From assembly GCA_965652565.1 (NCBI GenBank), contig CBFGWL010000071.1, positions 1-15,092 of the forward strand: a stretch of 15,092 bases of DNA, read 5' to 3'. This document shows, piece by piece, positions 1-6,807 of the stretch. Source of the DNA: RSA11 sp965652565. Lineage in GTDB: Bacteria > Actinomycetota > Thermoleophilia > Solirubrobacterales > 70-9. The notes beneath the pieces were generated by a model. It was not told the DNA's origin and did no database searches. It saw only the letters and a program-made list of their open reading frames with translations. A program made the position numbers and the translations under genes. Positions within the stretch are counted from its first letter, which is position 1. The number at the start of each line of letters is the position of its first letter.

Positions 1-1966
1 TGATCAGCTCCTCGCACGCGCCGGGCGGCGGCGGGGGAGGCGGGGGCGGCGGTTCTTCGTCGCCCGTGCACGGATCCTGGACGAGCAACTCGACGTTGCG
101 GTCCTCCGGGGTGCCCTCGCCGCAGCCCGGGTCGCAGGCGGCCGCGCCGTACTGGTTGTCGTTGTGGGCGAGCGTGCGGCCCACGGAGGCGAGCTCGAGC
201 GAGTCCATGTCGCTCGCGTCCGAGTCGGCCGCCGGCGCCGTCGCCGGCGCGACGTGGTCGAGGATCGTCCCGAAGATCGAGAGCGTGCCGTCGCCGTTGT
301 CGAAGATCTCCAGCAGGCGGCTCTGCTGCGGCCAATCGGCCTCGGCCGCCACCCGGATCGACCAGAACCCACCCTCGCCCGAGGGGTTGGGGTAGGACTC
401 GATCGCGTTCTCATGCGAGTGGCCCGCCACCCAGGCGATCACGTTGGGATGGGCGTGCAGCAGGCCGACCATGTCGGGCCCGAGGTGGATCGGCGAGGAG
501 ATCCGGGGGTCGAGGTCGCAGCCGGGGTTGATGTCGTGCCCGTGCGCGTCGTTGATCGGCAGGCCGACGTTGGCCGTGCACGGCGGGGCGAGCTCGTCGG
601 GCACGCTCGCGGTGAGGCTCGGCAGCGCGTGGTGGGAGAAGAGCACCACCAGCTCGTCGTTGCGTTCGGCCTCGGCGAGTTCGCGCTGGAGCCACTGGAA
701 CTGCGGGTGGTCGATGTTGCCGTTGGACGAGGGCCCGATCACGCCCCCCTCCGAGACCGTGTCGAGAGCGATGAAGCGGAACTCCGGCGAGGGGTTCCAG
801 GAGTAGTAGCCCGCCGCTCCCTTTGAGGCGCGCTCCTCCTCGGGGTCGATCAACCCGAAGCCGTGCCCGTCGGGATGCTCCCCGTTGCGGAAGATCTGCT
901 TGAACTGCTGCTTGGAGACGAACTGGCGGCGCTGGTCGGGTGGGACCAGGGCGACCTTGGTGGGGTCGGTGTTCAGCACGTTGAGCAGCGTCGCCAGATC
1001 GAGGTTGCCGAGCGCCTTGCCGAGCGTGTCGACGTCGGCCGTGAGCGGCGCCATCGGCTTGATGCAGCCCGTGGCCACGGGCTCGAACGCGACGTTGGCG
1101 GCCGCGTTGCCCTGCACCAGCCCGTCGTGGTTGCCGAACGCGAGGTAGTGGGGCACCGCGAGGCCGGCCGCCTCGAACGGTGTTTGCGCGGCGTCCATCA
1201 AGCCCGGGTAGCGCGGCCAGCCGGCGAACGCGCCCGCTGGGCCTTCCGGGTCGTAGTACTGCGGCGCGACGCCCTCGAGGAAGTCGTTCGAATCCTGCAC
1301 GCCTGTGTAGCGGTGGGGCGCGTTGGCATCCGCGATCAACGGGCTGAGCGCGGCGCAGATCACGTCGCCGGAGGTCGCGGGGTTCACGCCGCTGTTGGGG
1401 TCGAGCGTGCCTCCCTCGGCGATCGTGCGCACCCAGCGCGCCTCGTTGAGTTGCTGGCTGTCGGCCATGTCCCCGGTGTTGATCACGAAGTCCATCGCGC
1501 GCCGCGAGCCATCACCCGCCGCCAGCGGGCTGGCGTCGGCGAACTCGTTGATCTGGCGCACCATCGAGTCGGCGATGTGCGGCAGGAGCGCCTCGTAGGG
1601 CCGCCACGCGGAGGAGAACGGGCCGAAGTCCAGGAACTCCACCCGCGCCGGCGATTCCTCGTCGGTCAGCTGGAAGTCCGAGAGCTGTCCGAAATAGAGG
1701 AGCGACTCGCGTCGCTCGGCGCGGCCGGGCTGCGCCACGCCGACGCCCTCCTCGCGCACGACGTAGCCCTCGCCCGGGCCCAGCTCGAGGCTGCGAAAAC
1801 CGCCGTCGCCCGCCGGCACGATGCGCTGCTCGACCGTCGTCTTCGCGTGCGTGTCGGAGGCGCCGTCGGCCTGCGCCGAAAGCAGCACGGCCGGCGCCAA
1901 GGCGACGCAGGCCGCTGCCGCGAGGCGCCCCCGCACGCGCCGCGAAGCTTTACCCCTAACACCCAT
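1..1966 (-). CDS. Secreted metallophosphoesterase, long-insert family (C-terminus cut by window edge)
   Basis: Predicted exported calcineurin-like metallophosphoesterase, probably acting on phosphate esters outside the membrane; the substrate cannot be read from the sequence. The ATG at 1964-1966 opens 655 codons that stay open to the window edge. Residues 1-36 form a signal peptide with a twin-arginine-like SRRVRG segment, a hydrophobic core (about 15-31) and Ala-rich cleavage options; Tat export is plausible. Metal-site motifs appear in family order: SDFQ (D97), TGDM (D166), GNHD (N279-H280), SHH (445-446) and GHSH (516-518). The long spacers between motifs resemble the TIGR03767-type (PPA1498) phosphoesterases. 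The first motif is D-x-Q where classical enzymes have D-x-H. After the catalytic domain comes an acidic stretch and ten consecutive prolines (residues 639-648), a likely linker to a C-terminal part outside the window. The domain call is firm; the subfamily is from memory. Confidence 0.86.
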   Translation of the reverse strand, partial: MGVRGKASRRVRGRLAAAACVALAPAVLLSAQADGASDTHAKTTVEQRIVPAGDGGFRSLELGPGEGYVVREEGVGVAQPGRAERRESLLYFGQLSDFQLTDEESPARVEFLDFGPFSSAWRPYEALLPHIADSMVRQINEFADASPLAAGDGSRRAMDFVINTGDMADSQQLNEARWVRTIAEGGTLDPNSGVNPATSGDVICAALSPLIADANAPHRYTGVQDSNDFLEGVAPQYYDPEGPAGAFAGWPRYPGLMDAAQTPFEAAGLAVPHYLAFGNHDGLVQGNAAANVAFEPVATGCIKPMAPLTADVDTLGKALGNLDLATLLNVLNTDPTKVALVPPDQRRQFVSKQQFKQIFRNGEHPDGHGFGLIDPEEERASKGAAGYYSWNPSPEFRFIALDTVSEGGVIGPSSNGNIDHPQFQWLQRELAEAERNDELVVLFSHHALPSLTASVPDELAPPCTANVGLPINDAHGHDINPGCDLDPRISSPIHLGPDMVGLLHAHPNVIAWVAGHSHENAIESYPNPSGEGGFWSIRVAAEADWPQQSRLLEIFDNGDGTLSIFGTILDHVAPATAPAADSDASDMDSLELASVGRTLAHNDNQYGAAACDPGCGEGTPEDRNVELLVQDPCTGDEEPPPPPPPPPPGACEELI

Positions 1967-1977
1967 GTCCCGGCGCG

Positions 1978-1983
1978 ACCCTA
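1978..1983 (-). promoter_or_regulatory. Possible -10 element for the metallophosphoesterase gene
   Basis: On the minus strand TAGGGT lies 11 nt before the ATG at 1966, which would give a leader of only a few bases. No Shine-Dalgarno sequence and no convincing -35 box is visible. A similar GTTAGGGG string recurs just inside the coding region, so this could be chance in a repetitive stretch. Confidence 0.25.
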
Positions 1984-2020
1984 ACACCGGGCCGGCGGTC
2001 CGGCGCCGCTAACCGGGCGC

Positions 2021-2548
2021 CTACAGGGCGCGCGTTTCCTGCTCGCTCGCGTCCTCTTCGTCGGTGCCCTCGGGGGGCACGTCGTCGACCTCGTCGCGCT
2101 GTTCGGAGGGCGTCGCCTGCCCGTCGTCGCGCCCGCGCACCGAGACCGAGATCGAAATCCGCGCGAGCGAGAGCATCGCCCCGATCGCCATGAGCGCGGT
2201 CGCCGCGAGCGCGAGCCACGCGCCGAACTCGAGCTCAGCGTTGCTGACGGCGGGCGGCGGATCGATCAGCGAGACGACGACGAGCACGAAAGCGACCAGC
2301 GCCGCTGCGGTCCCGGCCCGGCCGGCGGATGCGCCTGCGGAGAAGCGGGGCGCGACGATCGCCGCGAGCGCCCCGATCGCCAGGCCCGCGAGCAGCAGGT
2401 CGATGATCTCGAACGACGTCCACGCGGTCACCGAGCCGTCGAGGCCAAAGCCGTACCAGTCCAAAAAGAGCGACACCAGCAGCACGACCGCGCCGAGCGC
2501 GATCAGGGCCTGGCCGCCGTCGAATCGTTGAGGCATGATCTGGTTCAT
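2021..2548 (-). CDS. Four-helix membrane protein of unknown function with acidic tail
   Basis: Not recognised as a characterised family. The 175-residue product has four hydrophobic segments at about 12-30, 47-67, 79-98 and 108-130, which would place both ends on the same side of the membrane. The first helix ends in an LFLDWYG turn, followed by a short loop containing AWTSFE; this pattern is familiar to me from small uncharacterised actinobacterial membrane proteins. The last 35 residues (about 142-175) are soluble and rich in Asp and Glu. The ATG at 2548 was chosen; a second ATG four codons later is possible and neither has a clear ribosome binding site. The gene lies between the phosphoesterase and pccB on the same strand, but gaps of over 50 nt on each side give no strong sign of an operon. 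TAGGCT occurs 14 nt upstream of the start as a weak promoter candidate. Confidence 0.75.
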   Translation of the reverse strand: MNQIMPQRFDGGQALIALGAVVLLVSLFLDWYGFGLDGSVTAWTSFEIIDLLLAGLAIGALAAIVAPRFSAGASAGRAGTAAALVAFVLVVVSLIDPPPAVSNAELEFGAWLALAATALMAIGAMLSLARISISVSVRGRDDGQATPSEQRDEVDDVPPEGTDEEDASEQETRAL

Positions 2549-2585
2549 ACCCGGGTCACGCCAGCCTACCCGGGCGCGCGATAGC

Positions 2586-2600
2586 GCGGCCTTGCGCCGC
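2586..2600 (-). terminator. GC-rich hairpin directly after pccB
   Basis: GCGGC and GCCGC arms (2586-2590 and 2596-2600) enclose a 5-nt loop immediately beyond the pccB stop codon at 2601-2603. There is no T-tract, so it may slow polymerase or protect the 3' end rather than act as a classical intrinsic terminator. In DNA this GC-rich, short stems occur by chance. Confidence 0.25.
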
Positions 2601-4169
2601 CTAGAGCGGGATGTTGCCGTGCTTGCGCTTGGGCTGCTCGACGCGCTTGGTCTGCAACGTGCGCAGCGCGCGGATCAGCTTCGGGCGCGTGTACTTGGGC
2701 TCGATGACGTCGTCGATGTAGCCGCGCTCGGCCGCCGAGTAGGGGTTGGCGAAGTGCGCCTTGTAGTCGTCGATCAGCTTGGCGCGCCGCTCCTCCGGTG
2801 TCGGCGACTTGGCGATGTCGCGGCGGTAGATGACGTTCACCGCGCCCTCCGGGCCCATCACCGCGATCTCCGCCGTCGGCCACGCGAAGTTGAAGTCCGC
2901 GAGCATGTGCTTGGAGTTCATGACGTCGTAGGCACCGCCGTACGCCTTGCGCGTGACGACCGTGAGCTTGGGAACCGTCGCCTCCGTGAACGCGTAGAGC
3001 AGCTTCGCGCCGTGGCGGATGATCCCGTTCCACTCCTGGTTGGTGCCGGGGAGGAAACCGGGGACGTCGGTGAACGTGACGAGCGGGATGTTGAAGGCGT
3101 CGCAGGTGCGCACGAAGCGCGCGGCCTTCTCGGAGGACTCAATGTCGAGGACCCCCGCGAGGTGCGCCGGCTGGTTGCCGACGACGCCCACGGGATAGCC
3201 GTCGAGCCGCGCGAACCCGCAGACGATGTTCTTCGCGAAGTGCTCGTGGACCTCGAAGAACTCGCCGTGGTCGACGATCAGGCCGATCACGTCGCGCATG
3301 TCGTAGGGCTTCGAGGGGTCGTCGGGGACGATCGTGTCGAGCTCGTCCTCCATGCGCTGCGGGTCGTCGGTGGGCTCGACGCGCGGCGGCATCTCGAGGT
3401 TGTTCGAGGGCAGGAAGCTCAGCAGGTAGCGGACGTCCTCGAGGCAGGACTCCTCGTCGTCGGCCGCGAAGTGCGCCACGCCCGACTTGGTGTTGTGGGT
3501 CATTGCGCCGCCGAGTTCCTCGAAACCGACCTCCTCGCCGGTGACCGTCTTGATCACCTCGGGGCCGGTGATGAACATGTGCGAGGTCTCCTTGACCATG
3601 AAGATGAAGTCGGTCATCGCGGGCGAGTAGACGGCGCCGCCCGCGCACGGACCCATGATCACGCTGATCTGCGGGATCACGCCCGAGCACTGCACGTTGC
3701 GCACGAACACATCGCCGTAGCCGCCGAGCGAGACGACGCCCTCCTGGATGCGCGCGCCGCCGGAGTCGTTGAGGCCGATGATCGGCGCGCCGACCCGGGC
3801 GGCCATGTCCATGACCTTGCACATCTTCTCGGCCATGACCTCGCCCAGCGAGCCGCCGAAGACGGTGAAGTCCTGGCTGAAGACGAAGACGTCGCGCCCG
3901 TCAATCGTGCCGTGGCCGGTGACGACAGCGTCGCCCCAGGGCCGGTTCTTGTGCATGTCGAAGGCGTAGGTGCGGTGGCGCACGAAGGTGTCCAGCTCCT
4001 CGAACGAGCCGGGATCGAGAAGCTTTTCGATCCGCTCGCGCGCGGTCATCTTGCCCTTCGCGTGCTGCTTGTCGACGGCCTCCTGGCCCGTCGGCATGAT
4101 CGCCTTCTCCCGCAGCTCGTGAAGCTGGGCGAGCTTTTCCTCGTGGGTCTTTGGGTGGCTTTCGCGCAC
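2601..4169 (-). CDS. pccB: Propionyl-CoA carboxylase beta subunit (carboxyltransferase)
   Basis: Carboxyltransferase subunit of a biotin-dependent acyl-CoA carboxylase; it moves the carboxyl group from biotin to propionyl-CoA, giving methylmalonyl-CoA in the cytoplasm. The 522 residues are full length. The N-terminal crotonase-like half contains GGARIQEGV (137-145) and the GPCAGGAVYSP oxyanion-hole loop (from 173). The C-terminal half has PGFLPGTNQEWNG and GGAYDVM, and the protein ends in the typical KHGNIPL. The Asp in GGAYDVM (about residue 415) appears to match the Asp that sets propionyl-CoA preference in Streptomyces coelicolor PccB, though acetyl-CoA cannot be excluded. The start is GTG at 4169. 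TAGAAT, overlapping the upstream stop codon, sits 9 nt before it. The biotinylated alpha subunit is not in the window, but the methylmalonyl-CoA mutase at 6808-8454 supplies a downstream step of the pathway. Confidence 0.95.
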   Translation of the reverse strand: MRESHPKTHEEKLAQLHELREKAIMPTGQEAVDKQHAKGKMTARERIEKLLDPGSFEELDTFVRHRTYAFDMHKNRPWGDAVVTGHGTIDGRDVFVFSQDFTVFGGSLGEVMAEKMCKVMDMAARVGAPIIGLNDSGGARIQEGVVSLGGYGDVFVRNVQCSGVIPQISVIMGPCAGGAVYSPAMTDFIFMVKETSHMFITGPEVIKTVTGEEVGFEELGGAMTHNTKSGVAHFAADDEESCLEDVRYLLSFLPSNNLEMPPRVEPTDDPQRMEDELDTIVPDDPSKPYDMRDVIGLIVDHGEFFEVHEHFAKNIVCGFARLDGYPVGVVGNQPAHLAGVLDIESSEKAARFVRTCDAFNIPLVTFTDVPGFLPGTNQEWNGIIRHGAKLLYAFTEATVPKLTVVTRKAYGGAYDVMNSKHMLADFNFAWPTAEIAVMGPEGAVNVIYRRDIAKSPTPEERRAKLIDDYKAHFANPYSAAERGYIDDVIEPKYTRPKLIRALRTLQTKRVEQPKRKHGNIPL

Positions 4170-4178
4170 GGCGCGCGG

Positions 4179-4184
4179 ATTCTA
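4179..4184 (-). promoter_or_regulatory. Possible -10 element of pccB overlapping the upstream stop codon
   Basis: Minus-strand TAGAAT begins with the TAG stop of the flavoprotein gene and ends 9 nt before the pccB GTG. It would allow pccB to be transcribed separately with an almost leaderless mRNA, besides read-through from the gene upstream. No -35 box was recognised. Confidence 0.35.
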
Positions 4185-4694
4185 TGTGCCGCGGGCCGAG
4201 TTGGGGTCGGTTTTCCAGGTGAGGATCTCTCCCTCGGCGCCTCCCGACCGGCCGAAGACCGCCGGGAAGACCCGCAGGCGCCACGGATCAAGACGCAGGG
4301 CCCCGAACAGCGGAGAGGTGGGACCGTCCCTCCACATCGGAATGTCGGCGGCGTCGTAGCCGACCGGTTGCGGCATCGCCTTGAACTTCTCCCAGAGCTC
4401 GGTGCAGCTCGCGTCGTCGAGCAGCATCTCGGCGCGGCACTCGGCCGTGGCGACGTCGTGCTCGGGATCCCAGTAGTTCACGGAGACCCACGGCGTGCGC
4501 TCGAGATGGGCGAGCTTCATCGGGGTCACCGCGCTCCCGACCCAGCCGACGAGCCGCTCGCCGTCCCACTCCCACATCGGGTGGACCAGACGCGACCGCG
4601 GACGCCCGCGCCGATCGACGGTGGCGAGAGTCGCCCAGACGATCCGGTGGGCCACCTCGACAAAGGCCGGGGCTGTATCCGCGAGCGAGCTCAC
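4182..4694 (-). CDS. Pyridoxamine 5'-phosphate oxidase-like flavoprotein
   Basis: Split-barrel flavoprotein of the PNPOx-like superfamily, whose members bind FMN or F420 and reduce small molecules, or sometimes bind heme or other ligands. The 170-residue product starts with a short helix and then the strand pattern IVWATLATVDRRGRPRSRLVHP (about residues 18-39), the usual opening of this fold. Next come WVGSAVTPMK (about 51-60) and VSVNYWDPEHD (about 70-80). This is not true PdxH, because the C-terminal PNPOx dimerisation region and its Arg-rich motif are absent. The start is GTG at 4694. It is divergent from the MarR gene, with an inverted repeat between them, so it is the likely target of that regulator. 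Its stop lies 12 nt from the pccB start. The cofactor and substrate cannot be stated. Confidence 0.85.
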   Translation of the reverse strand: MSSLADTAPAFVEVAHRIVWATLATVDRRGRPRSRLVHPMWEWDGERLVGWVGSAVTPMKLAHLERTPWVSVNYWDPEHDVATAECRAEMLLDDASCTELWEKFKAMPQPVGYDAADIPMWRDGPTSPLFGALRLDPWRLRVFPAVFGRSGGAEGEILTWKTDPNSARGT

Positions 4695-4701
4695 GGGGAG
4701 G

Positions 4702-4707
4702 AACCTA
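4702..4707 (-). promoter_or_regulatory. -10 element of the flavoprotein gene (leaderless geometry)
   Basis: Minus-strand TAGGTT ends exactly 7 nt before the GTG start at 4694, which would put the transcription start on or next to the start codon. The same spacing occurs before three other genes in this window. The inverted repeat at 4711-4734 would cover the region just upstream, where the -35 box should lie. Confidence 0.45.
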
Positions 4708-4710
4708 TCA

Positions 4711-4734
4711 GATACACAACTATGGTTGTATATC
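4711..4734. promoter_or_regulatory. Inverted repeat between divergent genes, probable MarR operator
   Basis: Left arm GATACACAAC (4711-4720) and right arm GTTGTATATC (4725-4734) are reverse complements at nine of ten positions, separated by TATG. The core CAAC-TATG-GTTG is the size and AT-richness expected of a MarR-family site and stands out from GC-rich surroundings. It occupies the 44-nt gap between the flavoprotein and MarR genes, starting 4 nt from the flavoprotein -10 element and ending 4 nt before the marR ATG. This position suits repression of both genes, including autorepression. The assignment to this MarR protein is inferred from position. Confidence 0.6.
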
Positions 4735-4738
4735 GGCG

Positions 4739-5239
4739 ATGACCGACTCGGACCCAGCGTTGGAGCCGATCGACCCGGCCGAGCTCGAGCTCTCTCTCCT
4801 CGCCCTGTTCGTGGGCTGGTCGCTGGCCGAGGAGGTGCAGGAGCGGCTCGCCGCGGACGGGTTCGGCGACGCGAAGTTCGCCGACGGGTTCATCTTCCAG
4901 CGGCTGCTCGCGGCGAGCGCGACGGTCAGTGATCTCGCCGAGGCGCTGGGCGTCACGCAGCAGGCCGCCTCGAAAGCCGTCGCGGACCTGGAGGCTCGCG
5001 GGTACGTGCGCAGAGCGCCCGATCCGGGGGACCGCCGCGTCCGCCGGGTAACCATGACGCGGCGCGGCAATGAAGTCGTGGCCGCCGCCCGCCGCCACCG
5101 CGCCGCCGTCGAGCGTGAACTCGAAGAGCGCTTCGGGTCCGAGCGCGTCGCCGCCACGCGTGAGCTGCTCGCCGAGATGCTCGCATCGCGGGGCACGGAC
5201 CTCGCGGTGAGGGGCCGCCGCATGCGGCCGCCGCGCTGA
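4739..5239 (+). CDS. MarR-family transcriptional regulator
   Basis: DNA-binding repressor or activator of the MarR type, expected to work as a dimer. The 166-residue length is typical. A winged helix-turn-helix spans about residues 55-110: ATVSDLAEALGVTQQAASKA is the helix-turn-helix, followed by VADLEARGYVRRAPDPGDRR and the wing containing VRRVTMTRRG. The flanking N- and C-terminal helices (about 14-40 and 110-155) would form the dimer interface. The inducing ligand cannot be predicted. The ATG at 4739 lies 4 nt after the inverted repeat, and no Shine-Dalgarno sequence is present. The divergent flavoprotein is the obvious target. The gene converges on the HD-domain gene with only 2 nt between stop codons, and both the DNA-binding and dimerisation regions are intact. 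Confidence 0.93.
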   Translation: MTDSDPALEPIDPAELELSLLALFVGWSLAEEVQERLAADGFGDAKFADGFIFQRLLAASATVSDLAEALGVTQQAASKAVADLEARGYVRRAPDPGDRRVRRVTMTRRGNEVVAAARRHRAAVERELEERFGSERVAATRELLAEMLASRGTDLAVRGRRMRPPR

Positions 5240-5241
5240 GC

Positions 5242-5871
5242 TTACGCCGCTTCGCGCAGGACCGAGGCGAGCGCGGCGACCACCGCCGGGTCGAGCGCGC
5301 GCCCCAGCTGCCGGCGCAGTCCCGCCAGCGCGGCATCGCGGCGCTGCGGCGCTTCGTCTGGCCCCTCCGGGTCCGACAGCAGCCGGTCGCACTCGCACGC
5401 GGCGCGGGTGATCCGCCCCACGATCGGGATCTCATCGCCCTTGAGCCCCTGCGGCCCGCTGCCGTCGAAGCTCTCGCCGGCGGCTCGGATCCACACGCAG
5501 ACCTCCTCGGGTATGCCGCTGCCTAGCGCGAGCCCGGCGCCCGCCTCGTGCTGGCTTCGCATACGCTCGCGGCCCGCCTCGTCGAGCTCGGCGGCGGGGC
5601 GGGCGAGGATCTCCTTGGGCACGTAGAGCTTGCCGATGTCGTGGAGCTTCGCGGTCTCGCGGCAGAGCTCGGCCGTATTGCGATCGAAGCCGAGGGCTGC
5701 GGCGGCGGCGAACGCGTAGGCGCCGGTCGCCTCGGCGTGCTCGCGCGCGCCCGGAATGTGTTGATCGAGCGCGTCGATCAGCGCGCGACCGCGGTCGCGG
5801 ACCACCCCCCGGTGAGCGGGGTCGGCGTCAGGCGTGAGCGAACGGGCGCCGCTCGGGGGCAGCGAGCTCAT
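5242..5871 (-). CDS. HD-GYP-like domain protein with degenerate motifs
   Basis: HD-superfamily protein related to HD-GYP cyclic-di-GMP phosphodiesterases, here as a stand-alone domain of 209 residues with no receiver or sensor domain. LHDIGKLYVPKEIL (HD at 77-78, Lys 81) is well kept, as is the His of SQHEAG (H108). The HHE metal-ligand motif is replaced by AGE (131-133), although DGSG (136-139) follows correctly. The GYP signature reads GPQ (139-141). With these ligands lost, c-di-GMP hydrolysis is doubtful; a binding, regulatory or different hydrolase role is possible. Start choice is uncertain: the ATG at 5871 overlaps the upstream gene by 44 nt, while a GTG at 5805 lies just after that gene's stop and would remove 22 poorly structured residues. 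It is probably co-transcribed with the SRPBCC gene. Confidence 0.8.
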   Translation of the reverse strand: MSSLPPSGARSLTPDADPAHRGVVRDRGRALIDALDQHIPGAREHAEATGAYAFAAAAALGFDRNTAELCRETAKLHDIGKLYVPKEILARPAAELDEAGRERMRSQHEAGAGLALGSGIPEEVCVWIRAAGESFDGSGPQGLKGDEIPIVGRITRAACECDRLLSDPEGPDEAPQRRDAALAGLRRQLGRALDPAVVAALASVLREAA

Positions 5872-6166
5872 CGAGGACCTGCTCCAGGATGGCCTCGGCG
5901 CCCGTGGAGGTTGCGTGCTGGGCTGTGACCGACACCGCCGTTCCGAATCCCTTCTCGGCGAACTCGAGCGCGATCCGCCCGAACGGCACCCCGCAGGTGC
6001 GCCAGGCAAGGATGCGCTCGGGCTCGCGGTCGGTGACCTCGACGTCCACCGGGTGCGTTGAGCCCACGAGGCCGGCCATCCAAGCTTCCATGCGTGCCAG
6101 ATCGTCGGCGAGGCCCCAGATCTCCGGGGCCGACTTGACCAGCGTCCGCTTGGCTTTGCTTTCCAT
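5828..6166 (-). CDS. Small SRPBCC/START-like protein
   Basis: A 112-residue protein that looks like a short member of the SRPBCC (Bet v 1/polyketide-cyclase) fold, which binds hydrophobic ligands in a deep pocket. The opening RTLVKSAPEIWGLADDLARMEAW (residues 7-29) matches the usual first strand plus helix. The strands VDVEVTDREPERILAW and FGRIALEFAEKGFGTAVSVTA follow, then a C-terminal helix (about 88-103) and the tail ERRPFAHA. It is shorter than the usual 140-150 residues, so strands may be missing. The ATG at 6166 was chosen because upstream codons run into the divergent hydrolase gene; GGTGG about 13 nt upstream is a weak ribosome-binding candidate. It overlaps or abuts the HD-domain gene downstream. 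The ligand is unknown and the fold assignment is from pattern only. Confidence 0.72.
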   Translation of the reverse strand: MESKAKRTLVKSAPEIWGLADDLARMEAWMAGLVGSTHPVDVEVTDREPERILAWRTCGVPFGRIALEFAEKGFGTAVSVTAQHATSTGAEAILEQVLDELAAPERRPFAHA

Positions 6167-6176
6167 GCGCGCGGGG

Positions 6177-6208
6177 TTCCACCGGGATCGGTTTACTCCT
6201 TCCACCGG
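6177..6208. repeat. Short direct repeat in a divergent intergenic region
   Basis: TTCCACCGG occurs at 6177-6185 and again at 6200-6208, so the copies start 23 nt apart, roughly two helical turns. They sit in the 57-nt gap between the SRPBCC gene and the hydrolase gene, where a regulator could bind both copies on one DNA face. It could be chance, and no palindromic operator is seen. Confidence 0.35.
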
Positions 6209-6223
6209 AACTGGGTTTGCATC

Positions 6224-6802
6224 GTGCCCGATTGCGTCCTGATCATTCACGGCCTGGGGGGTTCGGGCCCCGGCCACTGGCAGAGCTGGCTCGCCCAGCG
6301 CCTTGCGCATGCGGGCGTGCACGTGGCCTACCCACAGCTTCCCGATCCCGACGCGCCCTTGCTGAGCGCTTGGCGCGCCGCGCTCATGGCCGAGCTCGAG
6401 GCGCTGCCGGCCCCGCCGGTCGTCGCCGCCCACTCGCTGGGCTCCGTGCTGTGGCTGCATGCGACGGCCGAGGCGCAGGAGCGCCTTGCGGAGCGCGTCC
6501 TGCTCGTCGCGCCGCCGAGCGAGACCGCGAGCTTCGACGCGATCGCCGAGTTCCTACCGGCGCCCTTCGCTCCGGCGGGGCTGGACCGGGCGGCCGGGGA
6601 GACCCGGCTGGTGTGCGGGACGGACGACCCCTACTGCCCCGAGGGCGCGCTCGTCGCCTACGCGGAGCCCCTCAGCCTGCCGTGCGACGTGATCACCGGG
6701 GGCGCGCACCTGAACGTGGACGCCGGCTACGGGGCGTGGCCCGCGGTCGAGCGCTGGGTCCTGGAGGGCACCGCGCCGCTCACCGGGCGCGAGGCCGGCT
6801 AG
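6224..6802 (+). CDS. RBBP9/YdeN-type serine hydrolase
   Basis: Alpha/beta-hydrolase of the small RBBP9/YdeN serine-hydrolase family (Pfam Ser_hydrolase type), 192 residues, cytoplasmic with no signal peptide. The N-terminal IIHGLGGSGPGHWQSW (7-22) carries the family's oxyanion-hole loop. The nucleophile is Ser71 in AHSLGS. The acid is Asp134 or Asp135 in GTDDPYCP, and His162 in GGAHLN completes the triad, so it should be active as an esterase or amidase; the natural substrate of this family is generally unknown. The start is GTG at 6224, which places the first strand (CVLIIHG) correctly; no clear ribosome binding site is present. It is divergent from the SRPBCC gene and convergent with the mutase gene, with 5 nt between stop codons, so it is probably transcribed alone. 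Confidence 0.9.
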   Translation: MPDCVLIIHGLGGSGPGHWQSWLAQRLAHAGVHVAYPQLPDPDAPLLSAWRAALMAELEALPAPPVVAAHSLGSVLWLHATAEAQERLAERVLLVAPPSETASFDAIAEFLPAPFAPAGLDRAAGETRLVCGTDDPYCPEGALVAYAEPLSLPCDVITGGAHLNVDAGYGAWPAVERWVLEGTAPLTGREAG

Positions 6803-6807
6803 CGCGC

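Noticed and set aside
164..1984. Plus-strand open frames opposite the phosphoesterase
   Set aside because: The minus strand gives all metallophosphoesterase motifs and a signal peptide over the same bases; the plus frames have no recognisable domain.
2535..4742. Long plus-strand open frame (735 codons) opposite pccB and the flavoprotein gene
   Set aside because: It is the codon-aligned antisense of genuine genes in GC-rich DNA; the translation is low-complexity Arg/Val/Asp/Leu with no domain pattern.
6167..6460. Upstream extension of the SRPBCC gene to 6460
   Set aside because: The extra residues lie inside the divergent hydrolase gene and across its promoter region, with no domain character.
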